A stretch of 64,000 bases of DNA, from NCBI GenBank assembly GCA_963575745.1, contig CAUYUJ010019914.1, positions 80,001-144,000 of the forward strand, read 5' to 3'. The notes beneath the pieces are model-generated. The model searched no databases. It saw nothing but the letters and a program-made list of their open reading frames with translations, and was not told the DNA's origin. This DNA comes from Prorocentrum cordatum. Taxonomy: Eukaryota > Sar > Dinophyceae > Prorocentrales > Prorocentraceae. A program made the translations under genes and the position numbers. Below are positions 38,552 to 46,789 of this stretch, piece after piece. Position 1 is the stretch's first letter, and each line of letters begins with the position of its first letter.

Positions 38552-39246
38552 TGATGACGCGCACACCTACCATCATCTTGGACAGCAGCCTCCGACACCT
38601 GCTGCTACAGGAATACGCATACATCACAACGACGTGCAGCACAACCCTGACCACAGCATTCACTGCTTGCAACTGCCCTGCAGACATCACCACGACAACG
38701 ACACTGACGCAGGCCATAGAGCAAACACTCCAGCCCACCGCCGACGCATACACAAAGGCACAGACGTGGCACTATGATGGACATGATGGCAACGGCGACC
38801 ACATCAGCACCGAACGCCGACCCAGCACCGACGATATGTGGCATGCTCGACTGCATCGTCATCCACAACAGCCAGGACCCGACTGCTGGATGTCAGAACG
38901 TCCAGGCGCGGTGCTCCTCGAGCCGCGACCTGGATACTCGTCGCCACAAGCCTCGAACTGCCTTGCTTCATCAACCACGTCAGAACGCACGACCGACCAC
39001 ACCACACGTCGTCCGACAACGGAAAACGCCACGCCCGTAACAGGGGCACAAGAAGAGCAACGGGGGCAACCACCACGCGATGGCGCCGAGTACGCATGCG
39101 AACGAGGCCAACCCCGAGGTGAACGCCCCCTCGAGGAGGACGACCGATACGGCGGACACATGGGCGACTTCTGCGGCCCCCCGAACGACAACCACGGCGA
39201 GCACCACCCCGCGGAGTACAGGTTGGTGATCACCCCCTCGCGGTGA
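38344..39246 (+). CDS. LINE ORF3, coupled small ORF of unknown function
   Basis: The frame is open from 38344 (after TGA at 38341-38343) to 39246 and overlaps the last 208 nt of ORF2 in the -1 frame. An ATG occurs at 38359. Alternatively, three ATGs in a row (38548-38556) overlap the ORF2 stop: the same bases read TGA TGA TGA in the ORF2 frame and ATG ATG ATG in ORF3. That arrangement suits termination-reinitiation and would give a 232-residue protein. No slippery heptamer is found in the overlap. The protein has an alpha-helical first part (LDSSLRHLLLQEYAYITTT), a Thr-rich middle, and a hydrophilic end with many Arg, Pro and Glu. I do not recognise it. It could also be a 3' UTR that happens to be open. 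Confidence 0.45.
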   Translation, partial: PNGFDMATTPYDHAAFCIIDADLTTFDRDLNLRTQEAPWGRLDLTPTQHRAVRQDNDSMRHVLRTAQRMMMTRTPTIILDSSLRHLLLQEYAYITTTCSTTLTTAFTACNCPADITTTTTLTQAIEQTLQPTADAYTKAQTWHYDGHDGNGDHISTERRPSTDDMWHARLHRHPQQPGPDCWMSERPGAVLLEPRPGYSSPQASNCLASSTTSERTTDHTTRRPTTENATPVTGAQEEQRGQPPRDGAEYACERGQPRGERPLEEDDRYGGHMGDFCGPPNDNHGEHHPAEYRLVITPSR

Positions 39247-39359
39247 GCGTGCCGGCCCCCAGGAACGGACCTGGGGGCGCTGGCGGCCGCGAGAGGGGAA
39301 GAGACCACCTTCATCCTCTGACACCTGGGCCCGCGGGGCGCCCCCCCCCCCCCCTAGTA

Positions 39360-39441
39360 GGTTGTGGGCCCCCCCTCCGTTCCTTTCTCGCGCCCATGCA
39401 GGCTTTGTTTCTCTCCTGTTGAGGGGTGGGGGCCCACAACC
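39360..39441 (+). repeat. 14-bp-stem hairpin near the LINE 3' end
   Basis: GGTTGTGGGCCCCC (39360-39373) pairs exactly with GGGGGCCCACAACC (39428-39441) across a 54-nt loop. A C-run directly precedes it. Some LINE reverse transcriptases recognise a 3' stem-loop, which would suit this position; the role is inference. Confidence 0.6.
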
Positions 39442-39444
39442 CTA

Positions 39445-39675
39445 CAATACATTTGCCCCCCCACTACCACCACCTCCGCGTCTTTCGAGCGAGGAGGAGT
39501 ACGTACTCCACTATGGAGGTGGTGGTCGGGGGGTGGCGGGCCCAGTACAAACCTAGGCCCGCCCCAGCGCCTGGACCCTGGCTCCGCTTTCCTCTCCTCC
39601 TAGGCCCTTGAGGTCCCTCCCAGGCCCCTGTGGCTCCTCTCTCCCCCGTCTGCGGGCCAGGTTTCCAGAGGCGTT
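39445..39675. other. spacer with GGTGGT/ACCACC hairpin
   Basis: ACTACCACCACCTCC (39462-39476) faces GGAGGTGGTGGTCGG (39512-39526). Otherwise unique GC-rich sequence. Confidence 0.45.
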
Positions 39676-40320
39676 TTGAGGCCCCCTCCTGAGGCCCCTC
39701 CAGAGGATCTCAGAGGCAGGGGGTCGTGCGTCGCGCCGCGCGATCGGGCGCGCGCGCGGCGCGGGCTGCGGCGGACAAGAACCGCTTTGCCCGCAGTGCC
39801 GCAGGGGGAGGAGGAGACACGAGGAGGCGAGGACGAGGCGAGGCAGGACGAGATGGAGAGGACCACCCCAGGAGCCCGAGGCGGGGGGGAGCGAGGGGAG
39901 GAGGCCCGCCGCGGCACCCCTGGCGCCGCCCGAGAGCCCACGTCGAGCACGTTGCTCGGTTCAGCGTCGCCCCGCGACCATTTCCTGAATCGCCATCCGG
40001 CATCCGAGCAGAGGCTGGCGATGCAGCGGGCGGTCTACAAGAAGTCCGCCCACCAGCAGCTCGACGTTCTGCAGGCGGAGCTGGCGAGCGTGCAGGAGTC
40101 CGAGGAGGCCTGGGAGAAGGACACGAGCGCCTCCCCGAAGCAGCTGAAGCGCGCCCTGAAGAAGGCCCAGCAAGCGAGCGTCATGATGGAGAAGATCCTG
40201 GCCAGGATGAAGGAGGCGAAGGCTCGGAGCTCGAGGGCGTCGAGGTTCAAGGATTGGTCCTCGAGGCTTTTTCTGTGCTTGCCTTATGATTTTCCAACCT
40301 ACTTTGGCCCTGACCACCAG
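39676..40320 (+). CDS. candidate exon, coiled-coil protein
   Basis: The plus frame open from 39676 encodes a basic, low-complexity N-part. From about 39960 it has a regular helical part: HQQLDVLQAELASVQESEEAWE, then LKRALKKAQQASVMMEKILARMKEAKAR (40050-40230). The heptad pattern and drop in low-complexity residues suggest real coding DNA. The frame continues into dispersed family H from about 40320, so the true exon should end before that. The gene and both exon ends are unknown. Confidence 0.4.
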
Positions 40321-40480
40321 AAAGAATTTCGAGCACCAAGAAAGTGCCGAAGTTGGAGGGTTTTCACGTGTCGGGCCCTGGGAGACGACACCCGTTCGAC
40401 ACTGTTTCGATACTTTCTCGGGCACTCGAACTTATTTCTGGGACGTGGTCCTGTGGCACGATGGGAACAGCGTCATGCTT
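40320..40480. repeat. dispersed repeat family H (copy 2)
   Basis: Matches 24425-24560: TTTCGAGCACCAAGAAAGTGC, CGACACTGTTTCGATACTTTC, TTATTTCTGGGACGTGGTCC, ACGATGGGAACAGC. Confidence 0.75.
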
Positions 40481-40685
40481 GGCCCCTCGGGAGGCCCTCG
40501 CCGCATCGGCGAGGCTCCCGGGATGCTGGTCAGTGCGCACCCCTGGAGGGGTCCGGGGGCCGATCTCGGAGGGGAGGGGCAGGCTCGCCTCCAGGAGGGA
40601 AGGGGTCTTGAGGGGACCTGGGCCCCGGGGCTTCTCTCACGGCTCGCGGCTCTCGACCCTCTGGGGGCCGTCAAGCGAAGAACGT

Positions 40686-40850
40686 CGGGAGGGGAGACAA
40701 ACGCAGACACAAGTAACCGTCGACTCCTAGGCAAATAGAGGAGCATACATGAGAAGTGGGGGGGAAGACGAAAGCCGAGACCATATGGGGAAATATAGGG
40801 AATCTTGGGATCTGTGTCCATCTCTTTGCGTGTCCCCGGGCCTGGCACGA
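40686..40850. repeat. dispersed repeat family I (copy 2)
   Basis: GGGAGACAAACGCAGACAC, CCGTCGACTCC, GAGAAGTGGGGGGGAAGACG and CCATATGGGGAAATATAGGG match 10341-10490 and 56961-57110. Confidence 0.75.
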
Positions 40851-40854
40851 CACC

Positions 40855-41045
40855 CAGACCCCCGACGTCATGCTTTTTTCGTGGCGTCGACCCCTGGAGG
40901 TCTCGACCCCTTCGCCCGGACCGGTGTCTCATCCCCAGTCGTGTTCTGACGGTGCCGAGGGCCGGGAAGGGCCCCCCGAGGCCGAACATGGCAAAAGACA
41001 TGCCCCGCAGTGCTTTCTCATTGCCCGAGGGGCCCTGGGCAGGCC
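40855..41045. repeat. dispersed repeat family D (copy)
   Basis: CAGACCCCCGACGTCATGCTTT, GGAGGTCTCGACCCCTTCGCC and TGACGGTGCCGAGGGCCGGG are in the same orientation as 26944. Confidence 0.8.
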
Positions 41046-41171
41046 GATCTCGGGCGCGAGGCCCCGAGGGGTCGGGGCCCGCCTCCGTCGGGAGCTCCTC
41101 CTCGGCGAGGAGGCGCGGGCGCAGGGGTCCGGGCGTGTGGGCGTCCAGCGACGGGCCCCGCTTTCTGTGCA

Positions 41172-41310
41172 CTTGGCATCGCTCGGACGTGTGCATTTTT
41201 TCTCTCGGCGACAACGAGGACCATCGAGGAGCATCCTTGATCATTTGGCGAAAAAGCCACGCACGAAACCGAACAAAAACACAGGGAATGGACGTCCGAG
41301 CGATGGCGAG
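41172..41310. mobile_element. MITE 'ctcgga' (copy A)
   Basis: 139 bp with terminal inverted repeats: CTTGGCATCGCTCGGACGT on the left and ACGTCCGAGCGATGGCGAG on the right, 17 of 19 positions paired. The interior is A-rich, with TTTTTTCTCTCGGCG, ACCATCGAGGAGCATCC and CACGCACGAAACC. Three more copies are at 48487-48615, 50883-51012 and 63752-63881. No coding capacity. Confidence 0.85.
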
Positions 41311-41409
41311 GTGCAGCACCGAGGCATACTGGCTGCCCGTGCCGGGGAGCGAGCAGCGACGTACACAGACAGACTTGGAGAGGTCCGCGCGGACCTCCGA
41401 GCGTCGGGG

Positions 41410-41600
41410 GCGGCAAAGAGGGGGGGGATGACTAGGGGGGGGGTGGATATCATGTCGGGGGCCATGATGTTTCCCAGATTTCATGGCGCCTCTGCTCATT
41501 TCATTGCGTCCCTGGACCCCCCGCTGGGCCGCGCACATGCCGCCGGTCATGATTTGCACCCCCCCTCTTTGACGCCCCCCTCTTTGCCGCTCCCGAGAGT
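41410..41600. repeat. dispersed repeat family E (copy 2)
   Basis: Very close to 18995-19240: GGATGACTAGGGG, GTGGATATCATG, ATTTCATGGCGCCTCTGCTCA, GCACATGCCGCCGGTCATGA. Confidence 0.85.
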
Positions 41601-41853
41601 GTGTATGTTTATGTCATTGCTCGTTCCCCTAATGCTTCGGGGGGGTGCAGCGGCACCCCCGTTCAGGTGGCCTCGTCCGCCAGCGCAGACGGCCCCTGCC
41701 TGGCCGCCGACGGCAAAAGCGTCGGGGCGTGCTCTCCTCGATCCCGCTGCCGTGCAAAGCCGAGGCATTGGTTGCACGTTTCGGGGCGTGTTTTTCCCGC
41801 TCTCCGCTATCCGTGGGTCTGCCGCCCACGCGCCAGGTCCACGGACTCCTGAT

Positions 41854-42055
41854 CTCGGCGGCGAGCCCCGGAGGGGAGGTGAGGAGGGGCGGGCCTTCTC
41901 AGAAGGCCCGGAAGCCCCCCAGCCTTCCGAGAGGTGTTCTAAGCCTCCCCCGAAGGCGCCGAAAACCTCTCTGAAGGCCCGAGGGCTTCTGAGAAGTCCC
42001 GCCGCCTTCTGAGAAGGCCTTCTCCTTCTCACGTCCCCCCCCTCGCTCGCCGCCG
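41854..42055. repeat. MITE-like element, TCGGCGGCGAG family (copy 2)
   Basis: The left end TCGGCGGCGAGCCCCGGAGG and right end CCTCGCTCGCCGCCGG enclose the same CTTCTCAGAAGGCC-type palindromes as 15669-15872. The left TIR is less intact than in copy 1. Confidence 0.8.
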
Positions 42056-42154
42056 GCGTGTACCCGATTTGCTCCTCGTGCCGAGGCCAAGGAGGAGGCG
42101 GAGCAGCAGTCGGCGAGCGGCGCGGAGCCGGTGGTGGACGTGACCGCCGAGTGA

Positions 42155-42270
42155 GCACGGCGGCGCTCGCTCCGAGACGTCCTCCGCTCCCCTCCGCGCC
42201 CCTCGCCCGCAAGGGCAGTCCACGTTTCGGTCGGCTCGGCTGCAATGCGCGAAGGGCAACAAAAACGGCA
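42155..42270. repeat. repeat block linked to family G (copy 1)
   Basis: GCTCGCTCCGAGACGTCCTCCG, CGCCCGCAAGGGCAGTCCACG and TCGGTCGGCTCGGCTGCAATG are shared with 56510-56625. In both places a family G palindromic element follows at once. Confidence 0.7.
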
Positions 42271-42402
42271 TACGCATAAACTTTTGGCGCTCCGCGCGGG
42301 TTGCCTGGATTCGTGCTGGGGCCCCCCCCGGCGGCGTCTCCGGAGGCCCAGCGCAGATCCAAGAGATCCGCGCGGAGCGCCAACAGCTTATGTTTACGCA
42401 AG
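42271..42402. repeat. palindromic family G element (copy)
   Basis: Left arm TACGCATAAAC, TTTTGGCGCTCCGCGCGG; right arm CCGCGCGGAGCGCCAACAG, CTTATGTTTACGCA. The arms pair over about 50 bp with mismatches around a short GC-rich centre, so the whole element is one long foldback. Confidence 0.8.
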
Positions 42403-42448
42403 GGAAGAAAACCACCCGGACCCGATAATCGGTGTTTGCTAAACGGCC

Positions 42449-42937
42449 TTGGACAGCCCCACCTTGTTCGATTCATTCTTTGGGTGCGTGTACGAAACGG
42501 CTTCGCTTGCCTGGGTGGTTATTAGTGGGGGTGGATTTGTCGCCCTCTGTTTATGCTGCTTCTTCTCCTGGTACGGGGAGTCCACGGTCCGGTCGGCCTG
42601 GCTGCCGTTCGCGGGCGGCTGCGCTCGGCACATGGGTGCCGCCAGGTCGGCGGCGGCGTCTGCCATCGTGGAGGGAAAGGTGCCGCTGCCGCTGCTCTTC
42701 CGTCGTCGCCAGGGCCGGATTCGCCTCGAGACCAGGGCTGGGCCCGAGCGCTGCTCTGCTGGACTTCGGCTGTGTTTTGTTTTTTTCTCGTTCTGGCAGA
42801 GGGGTGCAGGAAGACAGGTCGAGCAACACGAAACACAGAACGAGACCAATACGAAAAACAGCCTTCAGGCCCAGCCCTTCTCGAGACCCTTGCCTTATGT
42901 GGCTAACTTCGGGGACTGTAAAATGTCTTCGAAGTAG
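42449..42937 (+). CDS. candidate exon with a membrane segment
   Basis: 162-codon plus frame from ATG at 42449. Residues 17-42 (ASLAWVVISGGGFVALCLCC and following FFSWY) form a credible transmembrane helix. A Cys-, Arg- and Ala-rich part and a polar tail follow. No family is recognised. It follows a family G element directly, as the coiled-coil patch at 19540 does. Low-complexity Arg/Ala stretches in the second half could be chance. The call rests on one TM helix and should be treated as tentative. Confidence 0.3.
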   Translation: MDSPTLFDSFFGCVYETASLAWVVISGGGFVALCLCCFFSWYGESTVRSAWLPFAGGCARHMGAARSAAASAIVEGKVPLPLLFRRRQGRIRLETRAGPERCSAGLRLCFVFFSFWQRGAGRQVEQHETQNETNTKNSLQAQPFSRPLPYVANFGDCKMSSK

Positions 42938-43059
42938 TTTTTTTGGTGAAGATAGCGGCACTTAGCGGCGCGAACGCTTGCGGCCCCGAGTCTCAACCAC
43001 GCGCCCGTGGTTTCACGGAGGTCGGCGACCCCGAACCCTGATATACATGCCCGTGGCCC

Positions 43060-43295
43060 AGATGGGACTACACGGCCATTAAGTGCCACTAAATGGTTAT
43101 TCTCGGAACCACTAACGGCCACTAAGTACCACTAGATGTTAATTTTCGGAACCACGAACGGCCACTGAGTGCCGCCACTAAGTGCCACTAAATGGTACTT
43201 TTCGGAGCCATCAGCGGCCACTGAGTGCTACTAAATGGTATTTCTCGGAGCCAGTAGCGGCCGTTACGTGCCACTCAATGGTAATCCGTAATGGC
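43060..43295. repeat. ~55-bp tandem repeat (CGGCCACTAAGTGCCACTAAATGG)
   Basis: About four copies of GGCCACTAAGTGCCACTAAATGG, then T-ATT-TCGGA-CCA. One further unit is found at 44660-44760, on the far side of the 43.6-44.4 kb array, so the array has probably been split by insertion of that material. Confidence 0.85.
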
Positions 43296-43629
43296 TTCGC
43301 CCCCTGCTGCCGGCCGCTTCTCTCGGATAATTGGCTACGCAAGAGCTAAATCATGAGGCCTCGGCGCCGCCGTGAAGCAGCATCGGCAAGAGAACTTGAG
43401 ATTCTGATGATATTGTTGGACTCAGCGTTGCATTTTGAACCTGCCTCCGTATGTTGTGCACTGAGGTTTCCTACAGGAACTCGGACATGTGGCAAATCCC
43501 ATTGGTTTTTCGACCCTGATCCTGCTGATCTGCGTGAGGGGTGCCGCCGAATTTCAGAAATGTGGCAAACCCATTGCGTTGTTCTGGAAAGTACGAGGTT
43601 AAATAGTTTCCTTGCCGAGATTATAGCGT
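43296..43629. other. spacer
   Basis: Moderately AT-rich unique sequence with a 92-codon plus frame (43353-43631). The frame has no recognised domain and I do not call it. Confidence 0.35.
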
Positions 43630-44445
43630 AATGTACGAGGGTTTATGTCTTCGGGGACGCGAGTATATTGCAAGCTTAATGCAATGTGTAAGGGTTGATA
43701 GTTTCGGAGACGCGAATGCAGCGTCATTTACGATGGTTTGTGGCTTCGGATACGCGGATAGTGCGTAATTTAAAGGTTGTATGGCTGCGGGGTCGCAAAT
43801 ATAAAATTGTTTACGTAGGTTGATGGCCTCGGAGACTCGAATCTTGCATCCTTTCTGAAGGTTTATGGCTTCGGATACGCGAACATTGCGTAACCTACCA
43901 GGGTTTATGGCTTCGGATACGCACACATTGTATCATTTACGCAGGTTTATGGCTTCGGAGGCGCAGATATTGGATCATGTGCGAGGGTTGATGGCTTCGG
44001 ATATGCGAATACATAGTAATTTGCGAGAGTTTAAGGCGTCGGGGGCGCGAATCTTACCAGACTCTAAATTGTTTATTGAATCGGGAGCGCAAGCATTCTG
44101 TGTAATTTACAGAGGTCTATGGATTCGCCGATTCGCGGGCGCGAACATAGTATACTTTACAATGGTTTATGGTTTCGGGGACGCGAAGATAGTGTAATTC
44201 GCCAGGGTTTGAGGTGTCTGGGACGCGAACACGGCGTGATTCACGAGCGTTTGTGGCCTCGGGGACGCAGGCATTGTGTAATTTACGACGGTTGATTGCT
44301 TCGGGGACACGAATATATAAAGTATGGGGCGCGAATATCGCGCAATTCACGAAGATTTGTAGCCTCGGGGACGCGAATCTTGTGTAATTTACTAGGGTTC
44401 ATGGCTTCGGGGGCGCGAAGTTCAGGTATTTTTATATGTCCCACG
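43630..44445. repeat. degenerate ~42-52-bp tandem array (GTTTATGGCTTCGGATACGCGAA)
   Basis: Around 17 units of the form GTTTATGGCTTCGGxxACGCGAA, then a variable A/T-rich stretch with TGTGTAATTTACGAGG. Steps vary from 41 to 52 bp. The core GGCTTCGGxxACGCGAA is conserved while the spacers drift. The array is far more AT-rich than the window average. Confidence 0.9.
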
Positions 44446-44639
44446 CCCCCCCCTTTGAATTCAGAGCACGCGATTCGGGCGTGGTAATCCGGACGCTTCT
44501 CGGCTACCCCCCCTCGCGCGGTCTACAACAAGGAAGGTAAGGAGCATAAATATTGTAACAGTGGAAACTGGAACCTGAAACTGGTGCAGGGAGAAGCAAG
44601 CCTTAGCAAACCTTTGCCCTACAGCCTTGTGGCCCCACA

Positions 44640-44760
44640 AGGGGGCCGGCGGACTTTCGGGGCCGCTAAAGGCCACGACGTGCCGCTAAGTGCCACAAAA
44701 CGGCCGCTACAGTCCGCCAGCGGCCACTAAGTGCCACTGAATGGTAATCCTCAGCGGTCG
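44640..44760. repeat. outlying unit of the CGGCCACTAAGTGCC repeat
   Basis: CGCTAAAGGCCACGACGTGCC and GCGGCCACTAAGTGCCACTG, then AATGGTAATCCTCAGCGG, match the 43060-43295 unit. Confidence 0.8.
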
Positions 44761-45335
44761 CGATGGTCAGTCCGAAATTCCCCAGAGGGTCCACATCAAT
44801 TTGTCCGAGCGCACCCCTTGAGAGGTCCACGGGCTGGCGGTCTCGGTGCCCATCTGCCCCCCCAGCAGTCGGGGCCGCTCGCTCGGTGCCGCTCGGTCGG
44901 GCGTGCCCGTGCCCGCCGCGCCGCTGCGCCTCTTTGGCGCCTTCTGCCGCCGAGGTCGGTCTTGGCCGGCCTTCGGCCTCGACGTCGGCTCGGTCGGCTT
45001 GCTCGGTCTGTGCTGTCGCTGTCGTCCTCGGCCCTGCGCCTCCCCTCGCCCTCCGCACCCCTTCCGCTCCCGCTGCCGATGGAGCCTGGCACCGCTCCGC
45101 CCCTGCTGCACCACGGCGGTGAGGCCTTCCTTTTGACGCCAGGCGGGCTCCGGCGGCACAGGGCACAGCGTCTGAGCGGCAGAAACAACGTATAAGGGCG
45201 TGCACCGACTCGGGGCCACACGTTGGGCTGCAGGGACCTCGGCACGCAGCGGCACGCAGAAGGGCAGCGAGGCAAGTGAAGGCACGGCAGCCCGCAAGGG
45301 CGTGTAGCGTGCGTGCTGAGGTCTGCGAGGAGGCC
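44761..45335. other. GC-rich spacer
   Basis: Open in several frames on both strands; the translations are Ala/Arg/Pro-rich with no domain. Nothing else seen. Confidence 0.3.
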
Positions 45336-45339
45336 TTCG

Positions 45340-45480
45340 TCCTTCTCCTCCTCCTCCTCCCCCTCCTCCTCCCCCTCCTCCTCCTCCTCCTCCTCATCAT
45401 CATCATCATCATCAGCAGCATCATTCCTGTTCCTCCTCCTCCTCCTCTTCCTCCCCCTCCTCCTTTTCCTCCGTCTCCCG
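45340..45480. repeat. (TCC)n/(ATC)n compound microsatellite
   Basis: TCC tract with an embedded (ATC)n run at 45394-45413. Confidence 0.93.
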
Positions 45481-45743
45481 CGCCGCTCCCCGCTGCTCTC
45501 CTTCCCTGTCGGTATACCCCACTGGGGCCCCGCGGCGCAGGGCTGCCCGGGCGGGCGAGGCCGAGGCGTGACGGGCAGGAGGAGGGGGATGGTAACTTTT
45601 GACCTTCTAGCTCTGAAGAGGTGGGCATTTTCGCAGGCGGCATCGGCGTCGCCATCTGGCGGCGCCCCGCCGCCAGGGTTCCTGCGTGCCTGCCCGCGCT
45701 CACGCTGGACGAGGAGCTGGGAGAGGAGCGCCTGCTGTCGGAG

Positions 45744-45899
45744 GGCACCAACTATACACCAACACCGATCCTGGCCCAGGATCACCCTGGGCCCAGGATC
45801 GGTGTATATGCCTTCTTGCCCAAGGCAGGAGGGCGTATACACCGATCCTGGGCCCAGGGTGATCCTGGCCAGGATCGGTGTTGGTGTATAGTTGGTGCC
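45744..45899. repeat. near-perfect foldback with nested palindromes
   Basis: GGCACCAACTATACACCAAC at 45744-45763 is mirrored by GTTGGTGTATAGTTGGTGCC at 45880-45899. The arms are about 68 bp with one indel, and they contain smaller palindromes (CCGATCCTGGGCCCAGGATCGG). The centre TTCTTGCCCAAGGCAGGA can also pair. It lies just past the 3' end of the decayed minus-strand LINE. Confidence 0.9.
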
Positions 45900-45949
45900 T
45901 TCCTATGCTGTTCAGCGAGGCGGCGCCGGCGTGGGCTGGAGGCGGCCGC

Positions 45950-46640
45950 GGGCTGGCGTTGCGCGGAGGGGTGCGGGCCCCGGGTTCCCGAACCAAAGAA
46001 GCGTATTGCCCAGGGTCCGAAAAAGATGGATGCCAGCGATGGAGACGCAGCTCGACCCATTGCCTCGCCTCGCGGGCAGGATCGTCGTCGTCCGAGTCGC
46101 TGGCATCGGGGAGACCCGCGAGTGTCTCCCACAAGGCCAGATCAGCCTGGGAGTCGGGAGCCTGTGAGACAGGCTCCAGCCCCGCCCACCCCGCCCCCGC
46201 ATCCGACCCACTCCCCGCCCCACAGGTACCAGGGAGAGATGGAAGCGGCGGCAAACTAGCCGTCTCGCAGAACTCTCGAGCGCGCAGCACAACCGGAGGG
46301 CCCAAAAACAGGCCAGGTTTGGGGTGCCTGCCTTTCAAGTGCTTCTGAAGGCGATAGAGCCAGGAGTCCTTGACGCTCGTGCCAGCACGACGCATCACGG
46401 GTCGGCACTCGTCTGACAGGCCGACGCTATGCTTCTCAGCGTGCGACCCACACAGTGCACAGAACAGGACGGGACCAGCTCTGTGGAGCGAGTGTTGACT
46501 AACACTTTGCTTGCTCTTGAACTGGCGGAGCACCGATCGGGACTTGGCCGACCCGAGACGCACCATGCACCGAAAACGCCGAGTCGAAAACGTGTTCGAT
46601 GCGTCAAACAGCGAGTGCGCACGAGGAGGGCCCATACCAT
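45950..46640 (-). pseudogene. LINE C-terminal zinc region
   Basis: The minus frame starting at 46635 contains VLFCALCGSHAEKHSVGLSDEC. This C-x2-C...H...C cluster is of the type found at the end of such LINE proteins. WLYRLQKHLKGRHPKPGLFLG follows, then an acidic stretch. It continues the element after the RNase H part above it. The chain runs into the foldback at 45744-45899, so the original stop is lost. Confidence 0.6.
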
Positions 46641-46789
46641 TGTGGAAGTCGGTTAACGGAGAGGAAGCGTGCTGCTAAATAGTTTCCAGGTGTCTAAAAC
46701 ATGTTCCAAACATGTTTTACATATGTAAAGCATGCTTGCAACGTTTTTAGAACCTGACTTACACACTTTAAACACATGTTCAATTCAAT

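Larger units (their letters stand above)
28872..39444 (+). mobile_element. long, largely intact LINE with three linked ORFs
   Basis: A non-LTR retrotransposon with almost 10.4 kb of open coding sequence. ORF1 is at 28872-31775. ORF2's frame is open 31742-38551 and reached by a -1 frame change. ORF3 is at 38344-39246. A C-run (39341-39354) and a hairpin (39360-39441) follow ORF3 and may mark the 3' end. No poly-A tail or target-site duplication is seen. The 5' edge is not fixed, since the ORF1 frame stays open upstream of its first ATG to at least 28740. Base composition is less extreme and stops are absent over 3200 codons, so this copy is recent or under selection. Codon and domain content differ from the decayed LINEs elsewhere in the window. 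Confidence 0.85.

Noticed and set aside
43630-44445. CRISPR-like appearance (regular repeats with variable spacers)
   Set aside because: Repeats are degenerate, unit length varies by more than 10 bp, there are no cas genes, and the context is eukaryotic.
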